This document shows, in pieces, positions 1 to 12,700 of a stretch of 64,000 nt of DNA (position 1 is its first letter; each line of letters starts with the position of its first letter). The position numbers were made by a program, and so were the translations under genes. Location of the stretch: NCBI RefSeq assembly GCF_002443255.2, contig NW_019211456.1, positions 48,606,486 through 48,670,485 of the forward strand, read 5' to 3'. The notes below the pieces were generated by a model. That model ran no database searches. It was not told the origin of the DNA and saw only the letters and a program-made list of their open reading frames with translations. This stretch comes from Varroa destructor. Taxonomy: Eukaryota > Arthropoda > Arachnida > Mesostigmata > Varroidae.

Positions 1-371
1 GTCGCCCTTCCACGGAACGGCCTCTAACTCTGTAGCCTGCGATATGAAACGAAAGCATGAGAATGTCATGTAACGGATAATTTCAGCTCGCCAATACGCG
101 AGGAAATGTTATTATCGTAATACAAAAAAAGTATCTTGTTAATGCTCAATACAGGTTGCAATAGAAAAACGAGAAATGTTTCAATTAAAGTATCTAATAT
201 AAAAATGGTCCTTTCTCTTGAGAACACAACCCAAAGTCACACATCAAGCTAGCCCTTCGTTTAATCTAATTCGGATCTTCATCTAAAAAGAACTGAAAAA
301 AACCAATCATCACTCATCTGGCAACTGCATTCGTCATGCTTGAAGCTTGCAGAGCAGAATCAACTAAATCT

Positions 372-808
372 TCAATCAATGTTTAGCCAGTGCGTGACAG
401 ATCTGCTAATAATCGTTCTACTGAGATAACTTCGTAAAAAAGAGCTCAGAAAACCGCCTGTCAACAACCTCCGAGAGAGGTTCAGCTAAATCTAGCATTG
501 TATAAAAATATATATAAGTATAATAATATTGTGTAAGTATATAATAAATAATATTGTGTTCGTTTACCTTATATTGCTCCTGTTTATGTTTATGACGCTT
601 GATAATCGGAAGAGGAATTGGAATAGGTATAATAGTGTGCGTAATAAATTTAGCAGCTAGCGCCAATTTCGCCAATTTTTTTAACCGAATTTTGTGTTGG
701 ATGTGAGAAACATCTGCTTGTCCTGATTGAAGATAGACAGCGATAGCCACGAGCAGCACCAAAGTTACCCAATATGTTGACCTGGTGGGGACACGGAGCA
801 ACAGCATT
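372..808 (-). CDS. Candidate small secreted basic protein, two coding exons
   Basis: I do not recognise the family. Exon 568-808 starts just after a TTACAG acceptor (A|ATG, ATG at 807) and ends at a GTAAAC donor. The product opens with a signal-peptide-like N-terminus: MLLLRVPTR, then a hydrophobic run TLVLLVAIAVYL, then a likely cleavage near SGQA-D. A lysine-rich segment (KKLAKLALAAK) and a proline/isoleucine stretch ending in a basic tail (PIPIPLPIIKRHKHKQ) follow. A second exon at 372-485 joins in phase 0 after a TTTAG acceptor across an 82-bp intron and ends in TGA, giving 117 residues. Alternatively the reading frame simply continues through the intron to a stop near 418. Lysine/histidine-rich secreted proteins of this look occur in arthropods, but this match is by style only. 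An ATTAAA lies about 110 bp downstream, near 258. Real gene: moderately likely; exact 3' end: uncertain. Confidence 0.45.
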
Positions 809-3800
809 CTGTAATATAGGAACAAATCAATAGTCGTTAGCATGACCTCGGTCAAGTGAAACGTGTTGAAAGGCTTTCTCGGTTTCTGCCCGTGGAGAGC
901 TTGACGAGCTTTGTGCCTTGAGAACAACGAGGTGCTTATTTTCTGGCAAATGAGCGGACCATAAGTAGAGTAAGTGTGTACTCAGGTTGAACTACTTTGT
1001 CCACGTAGAACGTCCAATGATTAATAGAACTATAATTTAACGCATTTTATTACCCCGTTTACATATGTGTGCATTTTCAAAAATCTCGATGACGATGACA
1101 AAAGTCGTTTCTTCTTATCACCATTATTTTGGCCTGTCGTACTGTTTTAGTGCTTCGAAATAAATATGCGCAGAATTGTTAGTTCGCTTTGGGAATGAAC
1201 GAATGTCCGACATTCTTTGACACTACAACTGACTGGTAGAGCTGGGGACTTCTACGATGTGCTATCGACAGCCGATAAATAAAGCTATAATTTGTAAGCA
1301 ACATTCGTTATATAATAGCTATTTGAAACACGATTTTTTTAAGTTAATCCATATCGCACCTTTTTAGCATACTGTACGTTACATGTTACATACAGGAAGC
1401 TTTTATTATTATAACGCACCCCGTGCAACTTCTATTAAATTGTCCCATTGATTTAAGTGTACAAATTATAGATTCATTTGCAACAGAACTATTTATACGA
1501 TTATGTACATAGTTGTATTAGTAAAACATATACAACGCAGGATTAAATAAAAGCTCAATATGTGTTTCTAGCTGCATGAAAGTTATACGGGTTATTTTCA
1601 TCACCGACCTCTGACGAATATACTTTTATCGAATATTTTCATTTTTTTCTGCGTTAAAATTCTTGCGCTTATCAAGTTTAGTATGCATACGTTTAGCATA
1701 CAATTATAACAATTAGACGTAGAATGTTGGGAGGATGCCGTCGCCCAAACAGTCCTGGGTCTTAAGCGTATCTGTTCCACAGCGCATTCAAGTTTAGCTT
1801 TTCCTTTGGCTCTAGTTATTTCATATGTAGTAATATACTCTAAACTCAGCAAAGCAGTTACGGTATTCGATTAGTTATACCTAACGCACAGTACTTCGAC
1901 TTACGTTAGCCAAAATGAAGCACGGCTTGCCCTCATCACAAGATGATGTTGATGGTTTTCCATCAAGCAACCAGGTATTGATTTGAAAACAGTAGTTTTC
2001 AAATTTTCTATTCAAACAATGCAATGATTAAATCTATATGGCTTAAGGTTAAAAAATGGATATTTCTGACAATATTCCTCTATCGAAAATCAGTGAAGAA
2101 ATATTTTTTTTGTAAAAGCAGCCGTGCAAGAAATATAATGAAGGGCTGATAAGGAAATGACACAACAAATCCAATATTATAATGCAGGCATTTTAAATTG
2201 CGCCATTCGATCCTAACTACAGCCATTAACTAGCATTAATTTATACGGTTCATTGATTCTCCTTCGACTTTACGCCAGGGCGTAAAAATGCGTGTGCTCG
2301 CATTATCGAAATGCAGTATGCAGACAAGCACTTAGCCTTAGCGGGTATCCGTAAAAATAGCAATAATAACAACCACATCGATTGTTTACAACATGTCACC
2401 CGTGAAAACTAACTTCAAACCAGACAACGCGTCGATGGCATTGCCCACGCTGCGTGAGATTGCTCTCAGCTGTCCCTTGTCTTCGGTTCTAGTCCACTTT
2501 GTCACCATCACAATGGTCGTCATCAAATCCTTTGTTGCTGGTTCGACATGCGGCCCTTTCTGCGCCTACGTCTATGGGGTACGGCGGAAAAGTCTATTCT
2601 AAGAGCTTGCTCCTTCTGCTTAACGACGACTAACGTCTTTTTCGTTTGTCCTGCTTTTTTTTTCCGTTACACTGCCATTGTGTTGTCTTGGTCCGTTACT
2701 AACTTGTCCATTGCACAGCCGCCCGTCCGGCTCCTTGGGATTAGTCCATTATTTCAACTATGCGATAATTTTATATTATAAGGGCTAGCTATGGCTGGTA
2801 TCATTAAAACGATTTTTTTCATAATGGAGCTATTTTTACTTTTGTTACTGTTAAAGTTCGTTACTAAAACACTATCTGAAAATATCCCAACCGAAACAAG
2901 CAAACAAAAAAATGTAGTAAACCGAGCGGGCTGCTAACAAATGGGAATTCGATGTATCCAATGCATTAAGTATGGCATTGAGCAACAGTGGGAAATCGAT
3001 CTCCCGAATGGATTAACGGACCCATGATCTCAGTTGATTTTACCGATACTGGCCGCGTAGGCGACATACTTGCATGATGATTAGCATTAATTACGCCTAC
3101 TCAGACGACTTGTAATGGACAATGACTGTATGCGCCAGCTCTGTCAGCTAATGCTTCGTCCTAAGGATAGTTATTAGCCCAGTTATGCAAGTATAATTGC
3201 ATTGAAATTACTAACAGTTTTTAAATATGAAGATACCAAAGGAAGGCCATGCATGGTACAACCGAGGTGGTCTTCAATTAGCCCATTCTACATCTAGACT
3301 CTAGAGATTTTTAACGCCCAAGCAGCATTAGCAGGTGAACAAACAAAAATTGTAATTGTCGAACTAAAGAAAAAGTTCGCACCCAAATTATTAACACATT
3401 TGAAAGTGATGAGCAAAGTTACGACTGAAAAATTAACATTGTTCTTAACGAAACGTAGGCCGTATCTATAAATTCGAGCCGATTTCTGAAAGTTACGTTG
3501 GAAAACAAAAGATAGTTACCACACATGAGCATTATATATTGTTAAAAGGTTTCTTTGGTTCTCGAGCTTTTAATACGCATATCTTTCTGTCGTGCTAAGA
3601 GTTAGGAAACATTCAGAGAAAGAAATTCTTTCTAGAAGATATGAATCAAATCCAGGTTTCGTTTGTTACGACGCCCATTGGGGCTCACAGAATGTACAGA
3701 AGGACATGACCCAGAACTGGGCAAAACCCAAAACCAACAAATGCTGATGGTATACAACAGTCCGGCTTTATGATTAGATGCTTGACTGAAACGTCAAAGA

Positions 3801-6800
3801 CATTTAATCAATTTGGTCAGCGCATAGCACAAATGTAAATTGTACATTACCTTCTAATAATTGAACAGCCTGCCGGCCGCAGGCGTAAGAGGTAAAGTTC
3901 AATACGGGACAACGTTTTTCTAGCCCTATTATTATTATTATTATATGGACCCCTGGATACTTGCCCATTGCAGTCCCTTCAGGCATTATAGCTAACAAAA
4001 TAAAAGCAAATAGACTCACTGAACGCACAGAGGGGTGCCACAGCGTTACGGCACTCTCTTGCCCTCTGGAAAACTGACTTCCGTAGAGCTTTTCGCCGAG
4101 AAGAAGAAATTGACACAAAAAAGAAGATTGCTAGCTCATATCGAAAAATTATAAATCAATTGAAGTCATGTGAGATGCCTCACTAGATGCCAACGTATAC
4201 TGCTCTTTTATGAGTTAGTTTGGGGAAGTCAAAATGGAAAGCGTCGAAAAGGGACAATTTCTCCCACAAACGCGGTCAGAAGGTGAAAATGGCCATCCAA
4301 GTGAGATAATAAAATAATAAAGGAGATATCGGCTTTTATAAACATTAAATCTATTTTGTTTAGTGACGATGTTAAAAAACTGCCGCACAACGTACGTTTA
4401 TGTATTCAGATGTCGAAGCTTCTATTCATTTGAAAATTTTTAGCAAAAATATTCTAACACATAGCAATCGGTGCTTTTCCTTTTACAGAATATATGTACG
4501 CTGCGTTTGAATATGTCGCCTATATGCCATGGGCGATATTTGCTACGTGGTATTCGTCAAATCACGCAGAATCACAAAACTTCTAGACCATTTTTTTGGG
4601 CCGTTGGTAGCTCTGACAAGGTTAGAAGCAAGTTTTAGCTCTACGTACATATGAATAAGCCTATGATATATATAACGCGACATGAGAATACCCGCGACCT
4701 ATGACGAAAATGCGTCACGAAAATTGCCGTGTTCTCTAGCACCCAGGACGTTAGCAAGATATTGCTTTGAAAATATTGTGGCTTACAAATAAAACCATAT
4801 TTTCAGCAAATGATCATTCCCAGAGAATACCTTTAGTCTATCGGTCACTTCAGAGTGGTCAGCATGTACGCTGTGTTGTAGGGCTGGGTTCTCTAATCTG
4901 GAAGGAATCTAAGGAAAAACTTAACCCGGGTTATTTTAAGACGCATGCTATTTCGTATCCATTCGTTAACCAGTTCGTTTCAAATACGGCTTCGTGCCAA
5001 AATCATCCGCTCTAAAAACTCACAGTTTTGGTCTACTCTTAGGTTTACTACTACGGTCATGAATTTGCAAATTCGAAACAAGGAGCCGCCGCAAATCCAG
5101 CTAGATGATGGGTCTGAATTCGGGTCGCTTTATTTCGGATATATACCTTAAAATCTACATCATTCGAAACATCAATTACAATCCAGTCGAACTCCGTAGA
5201 ATTCAAACACGGTTCTCAATTTTCGGTCTACAATTTCGATCAGATACAACGAGGAGGCGACCCTTAAACGATACCTCCGATTCCAGATACGATTAAGAAG
5301 TACTCTTATGAATCGTACTCTTCCAATCAACTCTTATAAAACGCTTCCCAACAACAAGATTAAATCGAAACTAAGTTCTTGAATACCTCATTTAATGGGG
5401 TTACAGTCTCTAGGTTCGGGCTCGGGTTGCTCTGAATCCACTGTGCTAGATAAAACTATCATTGGCCCTCGCGTATTCTGTATATCTATCTTTAAAAAAA
5501 AGATACTTATAGTAGTAGTAGTATTGCACGTGGATGGACGCTAGAGTGTTGTCGGTGTCTTTAGATAGAGTGGTAACATACTGACTAAAAGAGACCAGCC
5601 CGAAAATAATTTTTGGTTCCCAAACAGTTTATAATATGTAGTTGCGGTGTATGGTATCATACTTTTTCTATCAGTATAAATGCGACTTTGTCGTTCTTCA
5701 TCTCCTGTACGTGGACACTTCTTACCTTTATAGTAACGTTCGTGCTGCGGTTAAACGATGGTGTTGACAGTGATGTAATATTCAGCGACTATATTCAAAA
5801 TTGTAATTTCTAAGAATAACGCTCGTATTATGCAGACACAGACAATTCATAATCTAATAACCATAATTATTCTCTCAAGTAATAATTATTTCCTTCGAAT
5901 AACATCAAACCTCCACCGAAACATCCGACGATTAACAGCCACAATAACGTTAAGCGCACGAAGACGTACGACTGTTAACGCTAACAGATGCACAAAACAC
6001 AACCATGTAGACAAGCACATTGGCTAACGTAGAGAACGTATACGACACTGGGGACAGACCACAGCATCCGCGAGGTGGCGTGGCCCTTTTATCAGGCAGC
6101 GTCAACCAGTGAGCAACGTTGAAAGGGGACACTGGGGTTAAGCAGAAACCCATTCCACACGTTTCCCACTGATATTGTTCGTTCGCCGTACAACGTGGAC
6201 AAAGCCCCGGAGAAGCAGCTGCCCTCTCCAGCAGAAGCCGGCCACTTGTGCTGTGCAAGCGAGCAAAAAGGAAAAACCAACATCCCACAATATTGGCTTA
6301 ACTAGAACATCGCATGAACTATACAGGCGGGATTCGTGAAACGATCAATCGAAGGCCGGTGACTTCCTCCAATTATAGAGAGTACATCGTCGAGTAGGTT
6401 AAGTATTAAACCACATTTTATTTAATTACGGCTTTGTATCGCTATTATTTACTAGGAACAACAATCGCGCAACGAGCCATTTCATAATAGAGGTGTTTGG
6501 TACAACGAAACTACTACGTCGTTTTATTACAGGGCCACTTTAACGTGTAACGCAGGTTTAACAACGATTACTGTCTCTGAGAGCGACACGCGTGCTGTCA
6601 CCCAGGAAGCACATATCATATACATGAATGAGGTCTCATCAGGTCAGGTAGAACATTTTCAGATAAATAAGAATCAATGTTTACAAAACACTCGTTGCTT
6701 CTTTGCTGTCACATAGGTCTGTTGACAAAACTTAAAATGACTGCCCCCACCAGGTTGTTGAGGCAGGCCAGCCTCACAGAGAGCAATCGAATGGAGGACT

Positions 6801-7672
6801 AGTCCTAGTCAAAATATTAGAAGAAAAAGATGAAAAATATAATTAAATGCTGGGGTATTCGAATTGCTAAGACTGTTAAACTAATCACGTCTTTTTTTGA
6901 GACAATCAATAAACATATATATTTTGAAATATTTAGTAGTCTATAGCAAAGCTGCTAGGTGGAGAATAAAGCCATTGTTTAATGTTTAGTAGTAGATCGA
7001 TCGGAGTAAGCAGTCTAACTAAGATATCTAGATGTTCTAGATATAACATAATTCTATAGACTAGCTAAATCTTCGTTACACACAAAATACATCTCACGCG
7101 TTTTTTTTTATGAAATAAACTTGTTTAATGTTGTATAGTCTTGTGGGAAATTATTGTGAAGGGATTAATTTAAGCAATCACGCATGGAAGCAGCGTAAGA
7201 GGCTTGGAGTCTAGACCAATGTGTCTCTTAACACGGGGCTTTCGCTTTAAGCGATAGATAACCAATCCTAAGCGATTATTTCTAATGTAAACAACAATCT
7301 TAGGCTCTGCTTGGCCACCCGTATTTGAAAAATTTAGGATAGATGGGACACAGATCTGATCAACTACGGTAATGCATATTAGCAAAAACACAAAGCACAA
7401 AAACCTAATGGGTCATCATCGATAGTGCAGTTCCTTTTGATATAATACAAGCTGCGCCATCCTTAGGGATAGAATTTTTCTTTTTCTGTTTGCGACTTGG
7501 AAATATATATACATGCCATATGCATTTCTTCGTGGGTATTAAGAGAAGCAAAAGGGGAGATTCACACATCTGAAGCGTGCTGAACAACAATTATAGTTAG
7601 CACATGATTCCATACACTCAACGAATGAGAATATGATAGATAACACACTGAGCAGAGTCAGGGAATCCTTAC
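809..7672. other. Non-coding stretch, no supported gene
   Basis: AT-rich sequence with many stops on both strands. A local (ATT)n run lies near 3926-3943. A GC-richer island at about 6000-6290 carries an open minus frame of 112 codons (5950-6288) that has several cysteines but no family I recognise, plus an AGGTGGCG motif near 6073. Short open frames at 2386-2602, 3804-4118 and 5613-6027 show no convincing splice context. Confidence 0.5.
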
Positions 7673-7781
7673 CGAAGCATGAGAGTTATAGTAGCTCATA
7701 TAATTGATCGTATCGTTGGCTCGGTAAGCATCTTCATAAGCAGCAGTGCATATCCTCTGTTCCGCATCGAAACTGGGTAAG
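7673..7781 (-). CDS. Candidate internal exon, unknown protein
   Basis: A 109-bp minus-strand segment sits between a good acceptor (TTGCAG) and a good donor (TCG|GTAAGG). It stays open in the frame LPSFDAEQRICTAAYEDAYR and onward, with a balanced, protein-like composition (36 codons). I cannot place it in a family and find no partner exon with certainty. It could belong to a long-intron gene covering the left end, or be chance. Confidence 0.22.
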
Positions 7782-9585
7782 CTGCAAGCAACTGAGCTAG
7801 TGTGTCTCTTTGATGAGGAAATCCTACGATTTTTCGACAAAATCAAGATTTAAACAACAAAAAGACCGAGCATATGCAAATCTTGCCAGATGACGCGTTA
7901 ATGTTTGCGCGGAAGATGTATCTGCATTTGTTCACGTAAATCAGACTAAGACATACGACCGAGAATAAACAGTGTCTTGCAGTGTGCTACGCCTGTGCCA
8001 GTGTATATTTCCCTATGAAAATCAATAGTTGTCGATTACAAGCAAACTTCTCGATCATTGATCACGGGAAAAAACCAAGTATGTAAGATATATTTGGTAA
8101 CAAGTTTAGATAATAAGCTGTTAGATCCAATAGCACTTTGACAACGACAGTACGGTTACTTAGGGACGACTGGCATTAGCCCGATGTGTTACCAATTATG
8201 AAGCATTGTCTTTATGCGATATAATGTTAATATAAAAATGAACTTCCTCTCAAATTTTGCAGCGATTCTATCGGGTAGAGCATAATACATATGTCTAAAA
8301 TATGTGAATCTGACTGTAAGCGCTAAAAAACACTGAACCGAAAAAAACATTTTCATGCATCTTTAATTTGTTAGTAGTCCTTCCTGTCTTACATGCAGTA
8401 GGGAGTAAATTCCCGTGGCTCCTCCATCAGATTCGTTACGGTCGACGGCCTTGCGCTTTTGAAAACTAGAAATAGGCCGTGTTTCGTAGAGGTTTCCACC
8501 CGAGTTCTACCAGTCGCTTAGATAAGGCTTTTACACGTAAATGCAGCACGATGATTGCGATCAGATTAAAATCCTCCGCGAGCTTCTAATATAAGCAATC
8601 GAAACGGCTTTATTTATTTAAGATTTAACTATTAAACCAGACTAACGTGGTTGACGTAAACAGGTATTTCATGGCACCAAAAACCACTTCATCCTGAATG
8701 TTCCTTCTGGCATCCATGGCTAATGCTGGTGCGTCCGTGCGGCACTTAATGTGACGATAACAGCCCAACAGCTCACGTGCACGGGGTATTCTCATAAAAA
8801 AAAAAATTGTTGTATATTTTGAGTCCAAGTCGCACTCATGGGTCTTTGACGAAATAAACAAATATAAAATTTAGGCAAATTGTAGTGGGGGTATTGGTAT
8901 AAAGAGGTGCTGCCTTCTTTAAACAGCTTCAGAAAGACTTTTGGCCAGCTTACACAAAAACTCATCAGTTTCGGCAACAAAGCTGCAACTTGGGCACTTA
9001 CTGCTAATTGAAACGATCCTCCGATAGGTTTCGTTTTTCCAAAATGTTCGAAAACAGTTTTTTTTATTTAAAAAAAGTGTCAAAAATATTTCAGAGAATA
9101 CCGAAGACCAAACTCTCCTTCTATTCCAGTTCAAATAGACGCCATCTGTTTGACAGTTATTACTCGAAATTCAGAGGTTACCAACTAACTGTCTATATAA
9201 CTAACTATGCCAGTTATGATTGTGTAGGCAGTGAGATGATATGAGCTTTAATTATAAATGGCATTGCTAAAAATTAATCGCTTACTAAATATTTCAGTCA
9301 ATTGTGCAGTGGAAATGTGTTCACTTGTGTGAGAACAGACGGATGTAGCCTTTTCCTTATGCCGCCTTTGACTTATTTCCTTCCCTTAAAAAATCATTCA
9401 CCTCGGTGATAATCGTGTTATAGTTTGCTACAGAAACGGTGGAGCTGTCACTGTTACGAGTAAAAGTTAACCATCTGCCCGCTGTGATTAAGTGCTGAAA
9501 AAAGATTCGACCCTATTTACAGACGGAACAATCCAACGACGATAACGTCGGCTCTGTTCTCGTGCGAGCGCGTCTTTCTCAAACC
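7782..9585. other. Non-coding stretch with one weak open frame
   Basis: Nothing recognisable apart from a minus-strand open frame at 8625-8795 (57 codons). It is preceded by a T-run and reads RARELLGCYRHIKCRTDAP, loosely reminiscent of LYR-motif mitochondrial proteins. Splice context is poor, so it is not called as a gene. Confidence 0.4.
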
Positions 9586-9738
9586 ATGGTCCGATCATTG
9601 TCAACCGAAAAGGCAGATGGTCCCTTATCGCATTTCGTCGCACTGCCTTACGCAGACGGCCATGCTGCAGTTGTTGTTGTTGTTACTAACATTGTTGCTT
9701 TTATAATTGCCCCCACACCGGGTAAAGTAGAAAGGTGA
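9586..9738 (+). CDS. Candidate first exon or short ORF with hydrophobic helix
   Basis: A 50-codon frame opens at an ATG in good context (AAACCATGG) inside a locally GC-richer, CpG-containing segment (about 9400-10150) that looks like a promoter region. It encodes a short polar start and then a hydrophobic helix (AAVVVVVTNIVAFIIAP). A possible donor (CCGG|GTAAAG at 9722) precedes the TGA, so it may be the first coding exon of a long-intron gene. The valine run comes from a (GTT)n repeat, which weakens the case. No family recognised. Confidence 0.18.
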   Translation: MVRSLSTEKADGPLSHFVALPYADGHAAVVVVVTNIVAFIIAPTPGKVER

Positions 9739-12700
9739 CAGTGGCACTAGCAGGGACACCTGTATCCTTCAGCATTATTCGATCACCATTATTACTACCA
9801 CTTCGGTTAGTACTCAGATAGAGTAGGTAGCAGTAGCCAGATAGATACTCGGCTGATTGCGCGCGAAACGAAAACAGTAATGCTCTTGGTGTGGTAATGA
9901 TGATAGGGGATGATGATGATAGTGATTACTGTCTTCCGCACGGGTCAGTCGCTGTATGTCAACATTACGGACACCGTCGCTAGAGCCGACAACGATTCTT
10001 CAGTTGCGTTTATTTAGGTCGCTGAGGAGCGCGATGTGGCTAGTCTAAAGCGGGCGCGAATAATGAAAAAAAGCGACTTGTGACGTCGTTGAATTTGAAT
10101 AGGAAGTGTGATAACTATTAAGGTAGATGGCCCGCCCGTTGTTTTTGAGTCTGCCTCTGGTTTATAGTTACTTAGCAGCTTGACATTGGAGGTCGATGGT
10201 AGTTGTAACAATAAGAACAGCTATCATGATAGGTGATGTTGGAGTTACATCATTCAAGATTGGAATGATTTTTAATGGCCGTAAAAGTGGACTTGCTGAA
10301 ATTGTCGTCGCAATAATATTGTCGTTGGTATTATGGTTAGCCTCTTTCCTTTTGTCTACTCATTGACTGACTGAGTTGTTAAATAAAGGCGTACCTATGC
10401 TCGCAGGAAAAAAAGAGTGGGTAAAATGCAGCAGCCTAAATATTATCATAGCTCTAAGTACAACACAGGGAATAGATGGAATCGGTGACACAGGGCTAAA
10501 CTGATTTCGATAGATGATTAAACAATATCGATCGTCTCCGGCTCCTCTGTGTTCCCTTTCACAATATGTCTTGTGAATAAATAGCTTAGTTGGTAATTAA
10601 TTTTAATCCGTGCTACTTATATAAGGTAGCAGTGAGTTCAAATGGAAAAGAACATGTAAAATACACCTGATATGTAAAAGCACAACTACCTGCTAATGAA
10701 GACATATTTTATTGGAGGTAGGATCAAACCGCTACGGAACTGACTCAGTGATTTTTGTATCTGGTATATGACCCACTTGCAAAACTCATTGACATTAACA
10801 GCTTCTGCATAAAAAGTTTTTCTTAAATTCATGTTGTGTCTCATTGTGATCCTTATAAGATAGTACCGCAAGCACCGTAGCTACTCGGCCTTTCTAACGC
10901 AGCAAGACAGCAGTAAAGGATCCAGGTAAACTTATAACACAAGTTTGGCTTTGGATGCATCAGATTCTGAGTAACAAAGTCTCTTTAGACAGATTTTTGA
11001 CAAAAAGTGAAGCAGGCGACCAACTAATTTACTTTTTCCGTATGTAGTCGAAAATTAGTTAATGTGTAATATATACTTTACACTGTAGCCAAATACAGCA
11101 GTTCTCCTAGTCAATTCAGTAAGGAGTAAATATTTGCACTGGTTCTTTCTTTCTCTCCCTATATATACATGTATATATAAATGAATAAGCGAAACAACCC
11201 ATTCGGCCACATTTCGTTCTGTGCTGTTCAATGGATATGTAAATGTCGATCTAATTTTAGTTAGCATATGAAGGGACTATTACAGCAATGGTAGTACCCT
11301 CTGTCGTTTTTTACATTCTGCTATCTCTGCCTTATACGTTCGATACGAGAGGGTATTTACTGAATCTATGCACCGCCCCCACAAAGGCTACTTGTTGAAT
11401 TCTTGGACCTTTCACAGAACGTCGCCCATTTACACACCGCCCATGGCTACTGTAAACTTATTATTACTTTTTAATGTGACCCAACAAGTGGCCACTGTCG
11501 AAGTTTTATTTCAATCTAAAAAAAAGAACGTTGTAAAATTAAAGAGAAGGCTGATGCTTCATCCGATGGGCACTAACATCGCAGTTATCAGCTTGCCCCT
11601 ACTGTTACCGCATAGGGAGAAATACCTCCAGATATGAACGAAATATTTAAACACACATGTTGTATGCTATTGGTGTTAAAAAAAAAAGCGATAGTCGTCA
11701 GCTATTGAGTACGTAAGTACAACTAAAAGACACATTCTCGTTATCCTGCATCCTGTAAGGAGGCTATATTAGTCCTTTACTCCGATGTGACCACTCCATA
11801 CAGCCGATACTCATTTGGGTCAACTGCAGAACAAAACAAAAAACCGAAGACCACTAATTTTAGTAATGAATGCCATAACACCGCATAATGGCAGCAAATC
11901 AAACCCAGAGGATATGGACACGTAGAGAGAGAAACATAGATAAATACAATATGTCTGTTACTTAAAATCGGTCTCGGAAAAAAGTAAAGCTGATCAAAAT
12001 TTCCGTTCGACCCTGAATTGCTTTTTTGATATATCACTATTTAGAAAAAAAAAACTAATTAAATTAAATAGTCATTTACCGTTTTGCTCGGCAATTCTGT
12101 TCGGACTTCCACTTTGAAGCCAGACGACCCAGTTAGAAAATTTGTCTCAGTCTTTTGTAGAATAATGTAGCTCTATTACAAGCGAATCGCCGATCGCTTT
12201 TTCACCTTTCTTATCCTAACGGCATCTATTACAATAGTCCTAGATGATTTCTAACGCCAGGGTAATGTTCCCTTGCAGTTTTCATAGGCCACAGTCGATG
12301 TGCAGTGTGCACGTGGATATACTTTTTTGTAAAAACTGGTCGCACTTCATGCTTTTGGGAGGAATAAAAAGCCAATTAGTTTATTTAATTTTGTCCGGTT
12401 CCTAAATGTGATTGGCCGACGAAGTTCAAAAACAGGGTGTTTTCATAGTTGCCATTCGGTCTTAGCATGCAAGCTCGTAGTGCATTATATCCAGTGCTGA
12501 AACGCTCACGTAGATGTACTGTTAAATACGGGTCAAAGTATGACATAATTTGCTTTTCACTTCAATCAGTGAACAATGATTTTGCCTGCTTTAATCGACG
12601 CACGTCGTTTAGACTACGGCAACCGTAGACAAATAGAGTATTGAAGCACAACGTCATGTCAGTCAATAGACCGTTGCTAAGATCCAATTTAGAACGGGAG

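Noticed and set aside
2386..2566. Minus-strand frame ending ...ALSGLKLVFTGDML and an overlapping plus ORF
   Set aside because: Protein-like in composition but with a weak acceptor, no partner exon and no recognised motif.
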